Shown piece after piece: positions 1-12,569 of a DNA stretch of 64,000 nucleotides. Position 1 is the stretch's first letter. Every line of letters begins with the position of its first letter. This DNA is from Tilletia caries. Its lineage: Eukaryota > Basidiomycota > Exobasidiomycetes > Tilletiales > Tilletiaceae. The position numbers and the translations under genes are program-made. The notes below the pieces were generated by a model. The model ran no database searches. It saw only the letters and a list, made by a program, of their open reading frames with translations, and was not told the DNA's origin. Location of the stretch: contig JALUTQ010000028.1 in the NCBI GenBank assembly GCA_032718865.1, positions 248,001 through 312,000 of the forward strand, read 5' to 3'.

Positions 1-1724
1 GCCACCCGAACACCAACGCCCAACTGTTCAGTGGCATGTTGGGTGTCCATGTGAAGTCGGTGGTGAAACGGACGTCGCTGTACGATGCGGAGGGTGTCTT
101 CTGTTTGCTCGACTGGCTGGACGGGATTATCAGTCAAATGGACGCTGCGGAGCTTCCGGTGGATACCTTTCTCGATGTCGACTTCCTCATTGATATGGTT
201 TCGATGCTTCTCAACACTGCGGATCACGCGTTGGCGTTGATGCGCACCATTGCAGTACGTATTCTCTGTCCCCTTTTCGATACAGATGAGTGCACATGTG
301 CTTATGCTAAACTCTTGCTTTTCTTTTTTCCACAGTTCTGCTATTCCAACTTTGCCGTGCTCACTAGCCACAAGGACACTCGTTTACGCTTTTGTGAAAG
401 CATTCTTTTGGAACCTGTCATCTTCCACAAGCTCTTCTTGTCGTGGTCGGTCACGATCAGGGCCTACTTCCTCCACTTGCTAGTTTGTAAGTGTCAAATA
501 TCTTCACACTGCGAACGTAAGGCCTCGCTGACGGTTAACAAACCTATCACAGTCCGCCTGGCTCGTATCAGTGACTTCCCAAATCCAAAGGCGGATCCGA
601 ATGGCAAGACGCAGGTGCGCGTGGCCCGGCTCTTCAATCAAAGGTTGGACGAGATCCGACGGAGATACGAAGAGTTATCGCCTTCCATCCCCACCGAAGA
701 TGATGGCGACGACTTCACTCGCTTCAAGAACCGACCGGCTTCGTTCGTCAGCACGATCAAGCACACAGCATCTGTCCACCGTCCCGAGGCGATGTCGAAG
801 GCGGAGCGGATCCTCGGGATCGGGCTGCCGGATCCTGCCATGGCCAGCAAAAGTGGCGCGGACTCTGCAAAGCAGTCGCTCGCTGCGAAATGGCTTCGGG
901 GCTTGGGCGCCAAGGGTAAGAAGAGCCGATGGAGCAACGGCAAGGCCGCCGTCGGTATGTCGGAGACCGACAGTCCGACTGTGAACAATGAGCCCCGGAA
1001 GAAGATGTTGTTGTTGGACGAGCTCGACTTTGACGATGCGGATGTCGACAGCAGCGGGACGGATGAAGAGCCTTCGCTTGGCGGCGAGGGCACGAATGAC
1101 GCTGATAGTGTGAGCGATGCGAAAATGATCGCACCCGCCGAAGGCAGTGCTGTCGTCGCAGACTCCGACATCGGGATGGGCGACAACATCACCCCGGACG
1201 CGAGCTTTGATCTGCAATCGGCCGCGCCTCCCCTCGCTGCGGGTCCGGGACGATCAGGAGCCTCGCCCCGAGTTTCGCGGGCCTTCTCGAAGCGCTCGAG
1301 TATCTTGCCTGGTCCGGCTTTCGACCTTGTTGGCGATGAGACGGCCGATACGCCGCCTGTGCCTGCGTTGCCTGGCCATGTGTCACATCCGTACGACAAG
1401 ACTTTGCATACATATGCTGTGCAGAGTTTGACGGAGTACGAGCGGACGATTCAGGTGAGTGGACGAACGAGTCAGGTCATGTTCTGCAAGGAGGTGGAGG
1501 TGGCTGATAATGATTCTTTATATGATTTTCACCCCCTTAGGAGCACGACCAGTACTTCGGAGCGCAGCCCGAGACCGAGAAGGCCCAGGTCCCACGCCTC
1601 CAGGTGAGTCTGGCCGAACCGACAAATACGTTCCAGTGAAAAAAGATAGTTGGAAAACTGACATCCTCTCTTTTTTTTCTGGCTGCTTCCTCAGGTCAAC
1701 TGGCCAGCCATGTGGCAGGACTGA
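1..1724 (+). CDS. DUF1765 / UPF0592 family protein, 3' part (5' end outside window)
   Basis: The reading frame enters from the left edge (codons from base 3) and ends at TGA 1722-1724. Four introns are visible: 255-335, 487-552, 1455-1540 and 1604-1694. The first two are multiples of three, so the genomic frame reads through them. The spliced protein has the DUF1765 core: a FLLDWLDGII-like segment, LFLSWSVTIRAYF, and RLFNQRLDEIRRRYEEL. A low-complexity Ser/Asp-rich linker follows, and the C-terminus reads VPRLQVNWPAMWQD. The family is fungal and of unknown biochemical role; it is often listed as membrane associated. I see no catalytic motif. The next gene (PurL) is convergent. The family call is from memory of conserved words, not a search. 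Confidence 0.75.
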
Positions 1725-2175
1725 GTCTCGGACTCTCTTTCGATTTGGCCCCGACCGACAATCGCAACAGAGCTGGTCCCCCCAAGCGCGATCGATTTCC
1801 CGTCTCCCTCACCGCCTGGCTGGTGGGCCTTCGGCTGCACTCCTTTCGACTTCTTGCCCCCCAACCGCGCTCACTCCCGTCCTTCCGGCCCTCCCTCCTC
1901 TTCGCTTATTCTGTTCGCCCATCACCAACGTTTGCTCATATTCCATTCGGTCTTTTCCCAAAGCTGTCTTTTCCCACGCCTCTCTACACCAATCTGCACT
2001 TATCTACCATCCCCAACCATTTTCTCTCTTAACTCTTAAATTGCTAAATGATCGAGCTTTTCATCGTTAATATCGATCGCCTTTCTCTCTGATACTGGAA
2101 CTTCTATGCATGGGGTAAGGAATGCTCCAATCCCGACCTTGATAAGTTTTGAGTGTGTGTCTAGACGGACGGGGA
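1725..2175. other. Intergenic 3'-3' spacer
   Basis: About 450 bp between the convergent DUF1765 and PurL genes. It is pyrimidine rich, and 1850-2035 is mostly C/T on the plus strand. I see no gene, repeat or tRNA in it; it presumably holds both 3' UTRs. Confidence 0.6.
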
Positions 2176-5100
2176 TCATCCCACGAACCGGCGCGCATTC
2201 TCGAACATGCGCTGCCAAGGTCCCCGGCCCTTCCACTCCCGTGCCGCGGACGAAGGTCGCCAGCTCATGGCTTCCGCAGAGACGCCGCGTTCCGGATGGG
2301 GCATCATCGCCAACACACGACCGTCAGGCGACTGCACGGCGGTGATGCCATTCGCCGAGCCGTTCGGGTTGATCGGGTACCTCGTCGTTCCCTGTCCGCT
2401 CACACCAGCACCGGAACCGGCGCTGGCGCCCATCTCGACGTACCGAACCGCGACGAGCTTTTGGGACTCGCAATGCTCCAGATCCTCCGAGGACGCGAAC
2501 GACGCTCGGCCCTCGCCATGCGCGACGATAGCAGGGATCCGACTTCCCCCCATATCCGAGAAGAAGATACTCTTATTCGTCGACGCGCCCTCTTCGTCGG
2601 GCGCAATCTCCACCATGCACACCCGACCTTCGTATCGCGCGCTTTCGTTCGGCTTGAAGGAAGGCCATCGCTCCGCACCAGGTATCAGCCCAGCTTTCGC
2701 GAGCTGACTCAACATCTGACACCCATTGCACACACCCAGCGCGAACGTGTCGGTCCGCTTCGCGAGGAACATCACGAATTCGCCCCGGACGCGGTCATGA
2801 AGCAGGATCGACTTGGCCCAGCCACTACCCGCTCCTAGGACGTCGCCGTACGAGAACCCACCGCAGGCGGCGAGACCGACGAAGGAAGAAAGCGAGACTC
2901 GGCCGCTGATGAGGTCATCCATGTGCACATCGACCGCACAGAAGCCAGCCCGGCTGAACGCCCACGCCATCTCGACCTGTCCATTCACGCCCTGCTCGCG
3001 CAAGATGGCCACCTTGGGCGAGGACGTGATCGGCCGTTCGGGCGAGGGCGCAAGGGAGGCGAGGACATCGGCTTGCGGGAGGTAGGTCAGCTGGTATGCC
3101 AGCTCCGCAGGGCTCGTCGGCTCGTCGGTGATGAGGTCGTACTCGGACTGGGCGGTGAGCGGGTTATCACGCAACGACTGCATGCGGTAACTCGTCTCCG
3201 CCCACGCGCGCTGAAGCTGGGCCCGCGTGCTCGAATAGATGTTCTTGCCCTTCAACGTAATCTGGAAACTCTGATCGTGAGCGTCCTCGTTGACTTTGCC
3301 GATAATCTTGACAGCCTCTAGGGGGAACCCGACAGACGAGAGAACCATCTTGACAGCTTTGACGTCGCCCGGTCGGACCTGCATGATCGCCCCGAGCTCC
3401 TCATTGAACAACGCCGCGATCGGATCCGCCAACGCAGCCTCGCCCAGCGCGTCCACCTCAACCGAGGCACCAACCCGACCGGCAAAGCACATCTCCGCCA
3501 CCGTGGTGAACAGACCACCGTCGGACCGATCGTGGTAGGCCAACACGAGACTGGGCTCCTTCCGTTTCTGCACCTTGAGGCCCTTGAGGGTATGGGCCGC
3601 CTCGACGAACGCCTTGAGCGCAGCCGCGTCCTCCACGTCGGGCGCCTCGTCGCCCAGCTGACGGAACACCTGCGCAAGCGCCGACCCACCCAGCCGCTGC
3701 TTTCCTTTGGCCAGATCGACGAACATGAGCACACTCTCCCCGACGTCGGTCCGGAGCTGCGGTGTCCAGGTGTCGTCAATCGCATCCACAGGCGCAAACG
3801 CAGTGATAACCAACGAGAGCGGCGCAGTAACCGCGCGCGAATCGCCCTCTCCTTCCTCCCACGCCATCCGCATCGACATCGAGTCTTTCCCCACCGGGAT
3901 CGAAAGACCCAACGCGGGACACAGATCAAGGCCCACAGCCTGGACAGCCTCATAAAGCCGTGTACCTTCGTCCCCATGTCCAGCCGCACACATCCAATTC
4001 GCACTCAACTTGCATCGCCGCAGATCACCCACGCTCGCAGCCACCAAGTTCGTCAACGCCTCACCGACGGCCATCCGAGCCGAGGCCGCCGCGCTGAGGA
4101 GGGCCAGCGGTGTCCGTTCGCCGGTGGCCATCGCTTCACCGGTCAGACAGTCGTCAAAGCCGTACGACGTCCGGGTCACGGCCACGTCCGCGACAGGCAC
4201 CTGCCACGGTCCGACCATCTGATCGCGCGCCACCAGACCCGTGACGGAGCGGTCGCCAATCGTGATGAGGAACGACTTGGAGCCGACGGTGGGCAGGTGC
4301 ATCACCCGCTCCACGGCCTCTGTCAGGGCGGAGCTGAGGTCCGATTTGTCGGAAGGTAGGTAGGAGCGCAGGGAGGAGTCGAACGCGTGGTGCGCTGGCT
4401 TCAGACTCTTCGCTTCGCGCGCGATCTTGGGGGGTTTGCCGAAGAGCGTAGACATCGGCAGATCGATCGGAGTGTTACCCAAGAGCCTGTCAGTCAGGAC
4501 CAGTCGCTCCTCCTCCGTCGCATAGCCGACAATGCCATAGGGACACCGCTCCCGCTTCGCGATCGCTTCGAACCGATCGAGCCCCTCGCCCGGCTGGATG
4601 GCGAGCACGTATCGCTCTTGCGACTCGTTACACCAGATCTCCATCGGACTCATACCCGGGTCATCAATCGGCACGTCCCTGAGCTCGAAGCGCGCGCCAA
4701 GTCCAGCATCATGCACAAGTTCCGGCAGCGCGTTCGATATCCCACCCGCGCCGACGTCATGAATCGACTGAATAGGGTTCGAGCCCAGCGCACCCGCACC
4801 CGCACCCGCACCAACATCCAGCGCCACACACGCATCAATAACCTGCTGACACCTCCTCTGCATCTCCGGATTCTCCCTCTGCACACTCGCAAAGTCCAAC
4901 TGAGCGCGTTCCGCACTGCCGCTCGTCGTCATGCTACTCGCAGCCCCGCCGCCGAGACCGATGAGCATGCCGGGACCACCGAGGACGACGATGGCTGCGC
5001 CTGCTGTGATTTTGGACTTGAGGGCGTGTTGTGGGCGGACGTTGCCGAGTCCGCCGGCGAGCATGATGGGCTTGTGGTAGCCACGGACTTCGGTCGTTTC

Positions 5101-6555
5101 CTTGCCGTCGGGCAGGACAGCCTGGAGGGGGAAGGTGAGGGAGGGGAATCACAGGAAAAAAAGCTCAGCCCCCCCATAGGAAATAGAGTTCTGTATGGAA
5201 AGAGCGGAATAACATACCGGTACGCGCTCGCAGAATGTCCTCCAGAAGCCCGAAAGACCCGGTCGACCGAACTCGTTGTTGAAGGCGGCACTGCCCAGAG
5301 GCGCATCACGCATGATCTCATACGCGCTAGCGACGTGTGCAGGTTTGCCGAAAGCCTCTGCCTCCCATGCATTCTTGGACTTGCCATCCTGGGTGTGCAA
5401 GTCGAGGTTGGAGGTCATGAATCCGACAAGACCGGCCTTGGGCTTGGAACCCCGTCCGACGGCGCCTTCGTCGCGGATCTCACCACCTGATCCCGTGGCT
5501 GCGCCCGGGTACGGCGATACGGCCGTCGGGTGATTGTGAGTCTCTACCTTGATGAGGATCGGCATGGGTTCTTCGTTGGGTGTGTATGTCTGATCATGCT
5601 GGGCGGAGGGTGCGAAGCGGTTGGCGGAGTATCCCTCGAGGACGGCTGCGTTGTCGGAGTAGGCGGAGATGGTATGTTGCGGGGTGATCTTGTGGGTGTT
5701 GCGGATCATGCCGAAGAGGGTGTTCGGTTTGGATTCACCGTCGATGGTCCAGTCTGCGTTGAAGATCTTGTGTCGGCAGTGCTCGGAGTTGACCTGGGCG
5801 AACATGAAGAGTTCGACGTCGGTCGGGTTCCGGTTGAGAGCTTGAACATCTGATTCGTTCTTGGTGCTCGACTGTTGAGGCACGTAGGCGTTGACGAGGT
5901 AGGTGATCTCGTCGTTTGCGAGAGCGAGGCCGAGCTTGCCGTTGGCGTCTACGAGACGGGCGAGTGCCTGCTCTCGTGAAGATGCGGAGCCATCGCCGAT
6001 AAGGTCGACGTGTCGGAGCGGTGCAGGATCGGAGCGCGGGAGGAAAGAGTCTTTTGAGGGCAAGGTCGTTGCGATGACTTGTGTCATGCGGTCATGGAGC
6101 AACGCAGTGATGGCCTCGTTGCTGGCGATGGTCTCGAGTGAGAGATCGGAGTCAGGAGCGAGGGTGATGAGATATGCGATGCCGCGCTCGATACGACGGA
6201 CAAGCTTGGCGAGACCGCAGATGCGGGCGATGTCGGTTGCCTTGGAGGACCATGGGGAGAGTGAGCCTTGGCGGGGACTGACGTAGAGGATGCCGGTTGA
6301 TTGGGTCTTGTTCTGGAGTGCGTCGTTGAGCTGGTTGCGTGCTGCGGGTGCTGCGACGTCGTCTCCGTATGTGAGGAGGGTGTCGAGGGTGTTGTGCTCG
6401 AGGCCGTCGTTGTGGCTGCTGTCTGTGGTGAGGACGAAGTGGATGAAGATGGGCTCGATGGTTGCAATGCTGCTGCTGTGCGCCTGGAGCGATGCCAGCA
6501 GCTGGTCGCGCTTTGCGCTGTTGAGGACCGATGGCCCTGCGCGTATGAGAACCAT
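2176..6555 (-). CDS. ADE6: Phosphoribosylformylglycinamidine synthase (FGAM synthase, PurL type)
   Basis: Cytosolic enzyme of step 4 of de novo purine synthesis: FGAR plus glutamine and ATP gives FGAM. There are two exons, 6555-5218 and 5121-2176, with one intron 5122-5217 (gtatgt...ctccag), giving 1427 aa against about 1340 in most fungi. I chose the ATG at 6555 ([10 protein letters not shown]) because family alignment starts there. The upstream in-frame ATGs only add an Arg-Thr run from a CTCGTC repeat (6597-6630). Visible blocks are a [24 protein letters not shown] stretch (described here only), [11 protein letters not shown] at the exon junction, and VCNGCQML with the amidotransferase nucleophile near Cys1244. 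PHPER near 1387-1391 supplies the triad His and Glu. It diverges from the M28 protease gene across a 287-bp promoter. Confidence 0.95.
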
Positions 6556-6842
6556 TTCCAGCGAGTGTGTGTTGCTCGAGCTCGAGTTCGACGTCCTCGT
6601 CCTCGTCCTCGTCCTCGTCCGCATCAAGAAGATCCCACGAAATTTTGGCATGCGGATGGTGACTCGATTGTTGAGACTGTGAGACTGCGAGTCTGAGTGT
6701 CTGTTATCTTATCTTATCGTGGTCTGCACGGGCCACCTTATGTACGAGTAGCTGACCACCTTCGCTGATCTTGGTCCTTGGAGCGTCCTTCGCTGGGACG
6801 GGCATCGTCCACTGAGCACAGCAAGTCAGCAAGTCAGCAACG
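6556..6842. promoter_or_regulatory. Shared divergent promoter region
   Basis: 287 bp separate the start codons of PurL (-) and the M28 protease (+), so both core promoters must lie here. It includes a CTCGTC hexanucleotide run and a TTATCTTATCTTATC stretch (6707-6720), GATA-like motifs on the minus strand. No clear TATA box is seen. Confidence 0.45.
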
Positions 6843-9573
6843 ATGGTCGCTCCTGTCAGTGATATTGAGAAGGCGGCGATGGCGATGGCGATGGCGATGG
6901 CGGAGAAGAACAGCGCACAGTCGAGCGCAGTCGATGCCGGCAGCAGGAAGCTGAAGAAGACCGCGTCCTGGGTCTTCCTCGCTCTCACCTGCGTCCTCCT
7001 CATCCCCTTCGTCGCCGATCACCCCGGCGTGCGCGCATTGGGCAACTACTTCCTCTCTCCTCATCCTCATCCTCATCCTCATCCTCATCCTCATCCTCAT
7101 CCTCATCACGCTCGTCCCTGCCGCCATGCACATCCAAAGAAGCTGCACGAATATGACGCCTTTGTCCAGCACAGCATCAACCTCAACAACGAGCACACAT
7201 CGCCCAAGCACAACAGCCTTGCCCATCTCTTCGAACAACAGTTCCTCAACGTGCCAAACCCAGACTCAGCACGCGAAGCCCTCCGTCGCTACACCGCCGT
7301 GAGCCACATCGCAGGAAGCGAGGCCGACTACAAGTCCGCCATCCAGGTCACCTCCGAATGGGCCAACTTGCTCGGCGCCGACTTCGCCGAAGACACCCAC
7401 GTCTTCGACTCCGGCTCGTCACAGTCCCAGCACTACATCAAGGGCAACTGGAAAGGCTTCCTCGGAAGCCCCTTCGTCGCCCCCCGCGCCTTCGTCGACA
7501 CTTACCACACCTGGCTCAACTACCCCATCAACTCCAGTCTCAAGCTCGTCCCCAAGCCCACCGAGGACGTGCCCGAGCCAGAACCGAAGTGGGTCGCCAG
7601 ACTGCAAGAGGACGCCTTCCCCGAGGATCCAACCTCGTCTCAGGGCGAACCCCAGTTCCACGGCTACTCGGCCTCCGGATCCGTCTCCGGTCCGGTCGTC
7701 TATGCGAACCAGGGCTCCAAGAAGGACTTCGAACGGCTGCACGCCCTCGGCATCAACACCACCGGCACCATCGCCCTCGTCCGCTACGGCGACACCTTCC
7801 GCGGTCTCAAAGTGCGCGCCGCACACGAGGCCGGATGCGTCGCCACCATCATCTACTCGGACCCGGCTGAGGACGGGAACTTCACAGAGGCGAACGGGTA
7901 CAAACCGTACCCGGAAGGTCCAGCACGGAACCCGACCTCCGTCCAGCGAGGCTCCGTCATGGCCCTGTCCATCCTCGCCGGAGACCCATCCACGCCCGGT
8001 AAGCCATCATACCAGAACGCCACCCGTCTCGAACCGGAGGAGAGCGACACCCTCGCGCCGATCCCCTCCATCCCGCTCTCGTACGAAGAAGCCAAAGTCC
8101 TCTTCGAAGCCATGAAGGGCAACGGCGTCTCCCCCGACACAAAGGAGCTCGGAAAACACTGGTCCGGCGCCATCCCCGGTGTCGAATACTGGACGGGTCC
8201 TTCGAAGGACATCGTCCAGCTCGAAAGTTATCAGGACCTCCAAGTCCGCAAGATCTGGAACGGATACGCGATCATCCCCGGCTTCATCGACGACGAGGCC
8301 ATCGTGCTCGGAAACCACAGGGACGCCTGGACCTTCGGCGCCGTCGATCCTAACAGCGGCACAGCCGCGTTCCACGAGATCGTCGCGGGCTTGGGGGCCC
8401 TTGTCAAACGCGGCTGGCGGCCCCTGCGCACGATCATCGTCGCCTCTTGGGACGCGGAGGAGTACGGTCTGGTAGGGAGCACCGAGTTTGGCGAAGATTT
8501 CGGATCATGGCTGCAGGAGAACGTCGCCATGTACCACAACTTGGACGTCTCTGTTGCCGGGCCTTCGCTGCAGGTCGGCGCGAGCCCTTCGTTGTTTGAT
8601 CTTTTCCGGACGGCGGCGGCGGAGCTGCCCCATCCGGACGATGGGAAGCGCAATATGACGATTGAGGATGAGATGGCGCTCGGCTCGGGGTCGGACTTTA
8701 CTGTCTTCTTGCAGCACCTCGGCATCGCCTCTTCCACCATTGGCTACAGTTCAACAGGCGATTCACCCGTATACCACTACGTACGTCTCAATTCTCTATT
8801 CCCTCTTTTGACTACTCTTCCCAAAGCGCTAAACTCCCGTTATTAACCAACAGCACTCCAACTACGACTCCTTCGCCTGGATGGACAAGTTCGGCGACAC
8901 CACCTTCGCCCGGCACACGTCCATCGCCAAACTGCTCGGCCTCGTCACCCTCCGCTCGGCCTCGGACCTCTTCCTACCAATCAACATCACCGCCTACGCC
9001 ACCGAGCTGCAATCGTATCTCGACCAGGCGACGGAGATCGTCGTCAAGGACGACAAGCTGATGGGCGGGAGCAGGATCTTCGGTGGGCACGGCGGTGCGG
9101 ATGGGAGTGGTGGAGCTGTGGACTTCCGGCCGTTGCAGAAGGCGGTGGAGAAAGTGCAGAAGGCCGCGCGGAAGTGGGAAGCCGACAAGTCGCACGCCCA
9201 ACGCAAGCTCGAGCACATGTTCCATCATCGGCACGAAGGCGCCGCCGCCGCCGCGGACCAAACAAAAAGCGGACCTCACCACCCAAAACACGCCAACGAC
9301 CCGCGGGAGATCTACCACCTCATCCGCTCCGTGAACAAACGGGCGCAGTCCTTCGAGCGCGGCTTCATCTCCACCGACGGCCTGGTCGGACGCGAGTGGT
9401 ACAAGCATCTGGGGGTCGCGCCGGGGCGGTGGTTGGGCTATGGAGCGACTACGTTCCCCGGGCTTGTGGAGGCGCTTGCGTTGGATGGTGGGAAGGGGGC
9501 GAGCGGGGAGGCGAAGAGGTTGGAGAGGCTTTTGGTTCGGATGGCCGAGGGTCTTGCTGGGGAGAAGAAGTGA
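6843..9573 (+). CDS. M28 peptidase, glutamate carboxypeptidase II / transferrin-receptor-like (copy 1)
   Basis: Type II membrane zinc peptidase, 885 aa, with exons 6843-8780 and about 8854-9573 (intron gtacgt...aacag; boundary within one base). A short cytosolic tail is followed by one membrane segment (about residues 42-62, WVFLALTCVLLIPF), a luminal His-Pro run (about 72-89), a PA domain, the M28 domain and a helical dimerisation domain. Zinc ligands and catalytic residues are in place: GNHRDAWTFG (His, Asp), DAEEYGL (Glu-Glu), YHNLD (Asp) and a final His at the exon junction (YHYHSNYDS). The family removes C-terminal glutamate or acts in vacuolar or endosomal sorting (Tre1/Tre2, Vps70 relatives); the substrate is not evident. 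A related gene lies at 22778. Confidence 0.9.
7062..7109 (+). repeat. CCTCAT hexanucleotide microsatellite inside the M28 gene
   Basis: About eight perfect copies of CATCCT/CCTCAT encode an in-frame His-Pro run just outside the membrane anchor. Unit length is a multiple of three, so copy-number change keeps the frame. Confidence 0.85.
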
Positions 9574-9944
9574 GCGAGGAGAATGAATGAATGAAGATGA
9601 CAAAGAAGAAGAGGGCAAGATGACGATGAGCCCAACAACAAAAGAACGACGACGATCCAACACCTTTTTAAAATCGATCCCCCCTCTGTATTTTTTTTTC
9701 CCTCCGTCCCCGGTCCCTCGCTGGCCCCTAAAGCAGCTCGATGGCGACTCGGTTTGCAATTCTCGAGTGTTCGCATGATTTTCTATTCTTGCGAAGTGTG
9801 TGATGAGAGATCTGGTGATACAAGCAAGTCTGCTCAAGCTCTATCGAGTGAGGTGTGGATACGTATGTAGGCAGCGTCGCGGAACGATGTAGGTGGGAAA
9901 AACGGTGCGTTGGCGAGATACCCAAGCACGCCCGGGCCCGAGGC
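9574..9944. other. Intergenic spacer, convergent
   Basis: 371 bp between the stops of the M28 protease and Eme1. It holds a T-rich stretch (9663-9710). No gene, RNA or repeat is recognised; it presumably contains both 3' UTRs. Confidence 0.6.
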
Positions 9945-12102
9945 TCAGACGAGGGCGAGCGGGTCGTCGTGGGTCAGGACGAATCCGATGCCTGTTGTGA
10001 AGGGAGGAACATCACGCATCAGGCCCGTCATTGTGAGATCGCCCAGCCACCGCCGACCAAGGGGGTTGGCCCGAAAGGATGGAAGTTACTCACGTTTCGA
10101 CAACGCCGGCCCCACCCTACGCGAGGAAGCCTGACCGTCTTTACGATTCCGTATCTGCAATACAACAGCAGACACACGTTTAGTCGAGTAGTCCCACAGA
10201 AGTCCCAGAAGAAGATGAAAGAACACAACTCACCATACAGTCCGCGAGCAGGTCATCCGTCCTGGATGCCTTTTTCGAACCCGTCCGACGGTCATCCTCC
10301 ACCAGTGCGGCGTCATACGCCTCCATCAAGCTGCGCATCGTCGGGAACTCTTCTTGGATCGCCCGCGCGGCTGGTTCCGTCACGCGTGGCTGATGGACGA
10401 AGATCAAAGCGCAAGTTCAGGTGAGAACTTTCTTTCCGTCGGGGATCGTTTGGGTGACAAAATGATTGGGGGCCCTGGGGGAGGCGGAGAGACCACTCAC
10501 GATCTGTTGAAGCATGGACATGTATGTGTCTTCGTCTGTTGCTACCGTGCGAGTGCGAGAGGCATCGGTGCAGAAGGGAAGATGGGAGTTGGCGACCATC
10601 CTAACAAGATGTGAAATGTAAGCCTATGGCCAGAAAGCGAAGCCCCACAGAAACCAGATGCACTCACTTGTATGGCCGTATCCCTACCTCTCCGACAACG
10701 TCCACCACGGCCTCCACCGCATCCACCAACGCTTTCGCATGGATCACATACACCCCATGCTCCATCGTGAGTCTGAGCAACTCAAGCTCGGCCTGCTCCT
10801 GATCGACCTGAGGAAACGTTTCAGCAACTTGACCTTTCCGTTTCCGAGCCGTCGACGTCGACGTCGACGTCGAAGCACCAGCACCAGCACCGGTCTCCAC
10901 AATCCCTTCGCCCTCCGTCCGTCGTGCCAGACTCGTCTGTACCGCCTTCCTCCAATCCTGATCGTTCTTCTGCGCAACTTTCCGAAAATGCATCTGTAAA
11001 CCCACCACGACGAAGAACAGCTGGAACGCCTGGGACTGCTGCACCCCCCCACCCGACGCGAGGTTCGCCTTCACCCTGGGTATCATCTGCGCCAACGCTC
11101 CCTGGCCCCGGGCAAGGTGAGCAAGCACCTCAGCCGCAGAGAGCATAATGATCGCCGTAGGCTCATGCTGCATCGTAGCGCTGCCCAGGGGGACCCATAT
11201 CCGATGTTCGACGTCCAACCGAGCCTTGATCTTCCGACGCAGACGGATCACGGGGAGGTCCGGTAAGGGCGTGGCGATGCCCAAGGCGGTGGAGAGTGGG
11301 TTCGTAGATGAGGCTCCGCGCGGTTCGGAGGAGCCGAGGATGTGCACTGTTGCGCCTTCTTCGTGCAGTCTGGTTTGGAGGGCGGTGATGCCGGAGCCGT
11401 GGAGGGCGCCGGCGAAGCTGGGTTGGATGGGGTCGTTGGTTGGGTTGGTGGAGGGGGCGCTGGCGGGGGCGGTGAGGGCTCCGTCGACGTCGACGACCAT
11501 CTCGGTGAAGGTCTCGGTCTTGCTTTTTCTGAGCTTGTTTGCGTCCGTCCAGTCCTTCTTGGTGGCCATTATACTGGCCTTTTCGGCCTGTTCGAGCAGT
11601 CAGATCTGGATTGTCAGCAGAGATGTACCATTTCGATTGACGCCTATTTGTAACTCACTTTCTTCCGATTCTTCTCTACTTCTTTCGAAATCCTCTCTTC
11701 TGCCTTCTTCGCTGATTTCAGTGCAGCCTGTGATAAATCAAGTATCGTCAGTCCATCATTTCCCAATTTCAACGATATGGAGAGACTCACTTGTTGCTGT
11801 TGTTGCTCAGCAGCCTCCTTCCGCCTGCGCTTGTTTGGAGGCTCATCGTCAACTTGCGACGCAATCGCTCTCGATTGTGAGGCAGAATGCGAATTCAAAG
11901 CATCAAGGAGGCTTGAGCCTTGACTCCGCGAGGCCGTTGCCAGCATCGGTCGATTGATACCTGTTCTTGATGAGCTCGGAGCACTGTCCGCTCGAGTTGA
12001 AGTGGCGAGTCGGCTTGCGCTTGTGCGTCCGGCAATCGGGAGGTGGCCGCTCGAGGAGAAGGCCTGCACTGGGCTCGACGACGGTATGCCTCGGTCCTCC
12101 AT
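9945..12102 (-). CDS. EME1: Eme1/Mms4-type subunit of the Mus81 crossover-junction endonuclease
   Basis: Nuclear partner of Mus81 that cleaves branched DNA at stalled forks and recombination intermediates. Seven exons: 12102-11791, 11727-11659, 11587-10668, 10600-10501, 10389-10234, 10154-10094 and 9991-9945, summing to 554 aa in frame. The N-terminus is Ser-rich and disordered, then a basic KKAEERISKEVEKNRKK helix leads to the family signature ANKLRKSKTETFTEMVVDV. An ERCC4-like nuclease fold lacking an evident ERKXXXD motif follows, as expected for the inactive subunit. The C-terminal helix-hairpin-helix region is MLQQIPRVTEPAARAIQ...LLADCM, ending SKRIGFVLTHDDPLALV. It diverges from the LysRS gene. 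Assignment to Eme1 rather than another ERCC4 protein rests on the start and end motifs. Confidence 0.85.
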
Positions 12103-12425
12103 CTGCGCTTCAGGTTCGGTTCACTCAGCTCTGCCTGTATGAAGTCGAAAGCAAGGACGTCGATGTTGAAGCTGGAATAATGAATGCGAGTTTGGAGAGA
12201 GGAAGCGAGTGTTGATGTCGAGATGATCATGCGATCAGATCGGAACGCGTCGCGTCGCGTGTCCGTTTCACGCATGCGAGAGAGTGAGTCACGTGACTGC
12301 GTGGCCAGAAGAAATCTTGACCTTGACCTTGCCCTTGCCCTTGCCTGCCCTGACCACCTTTTGTGGCCCGCGACCGTCGCTCCCATCTTCAGCTCGCTCG
12401 ACGTCGACTTCGCACTGGCTGGTGA
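12103..12425. promoter_or_regulatory. Divergent promoter of EME1 and LysRS
   Basis: About 320 bp between the EME1 start and the upstream LysRS ATG. It contains direct TTGACC/CTTGCC repeats (12318-12345) and a CACGTGAC E-box-like site near 12290. No TATA box is obvious. Confidence 0.4.
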
Positions 12426-12492
12426 ATGAGAACACTTGGCTCGCTCCACTTCCTCGCCGCTTCCATCCGACCTCGTCCACAGCACATCTTCT

Positions 12493-12531
<39 letters not shown>
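12493..12531 (+). repeat. AGC (CAG) trinucleotide repeat
   Basis: About thirteen consecutive AGC triplets upstream of the cytosolic LysRS start. In the frame of the upstream ATG they encode poly-alanine. A CAGCAC-type repeat (12580-12615) follows inside exon 1 and encodes an Ala-Pro run. Confidence 0.9.
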
Positions 12532-12533
<2 letters not shown>

Positions 12534-12569
12534 CGCACTTTCCCAGCCAACACCAGCTGGATACGCAAC

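Noticed and set aside
3532..5490. Plus-strand frames of 275 and 367 codons opposite PurL
   Set aside because: Shadows of the PurL reading frame; no splice logic or conserved motif.
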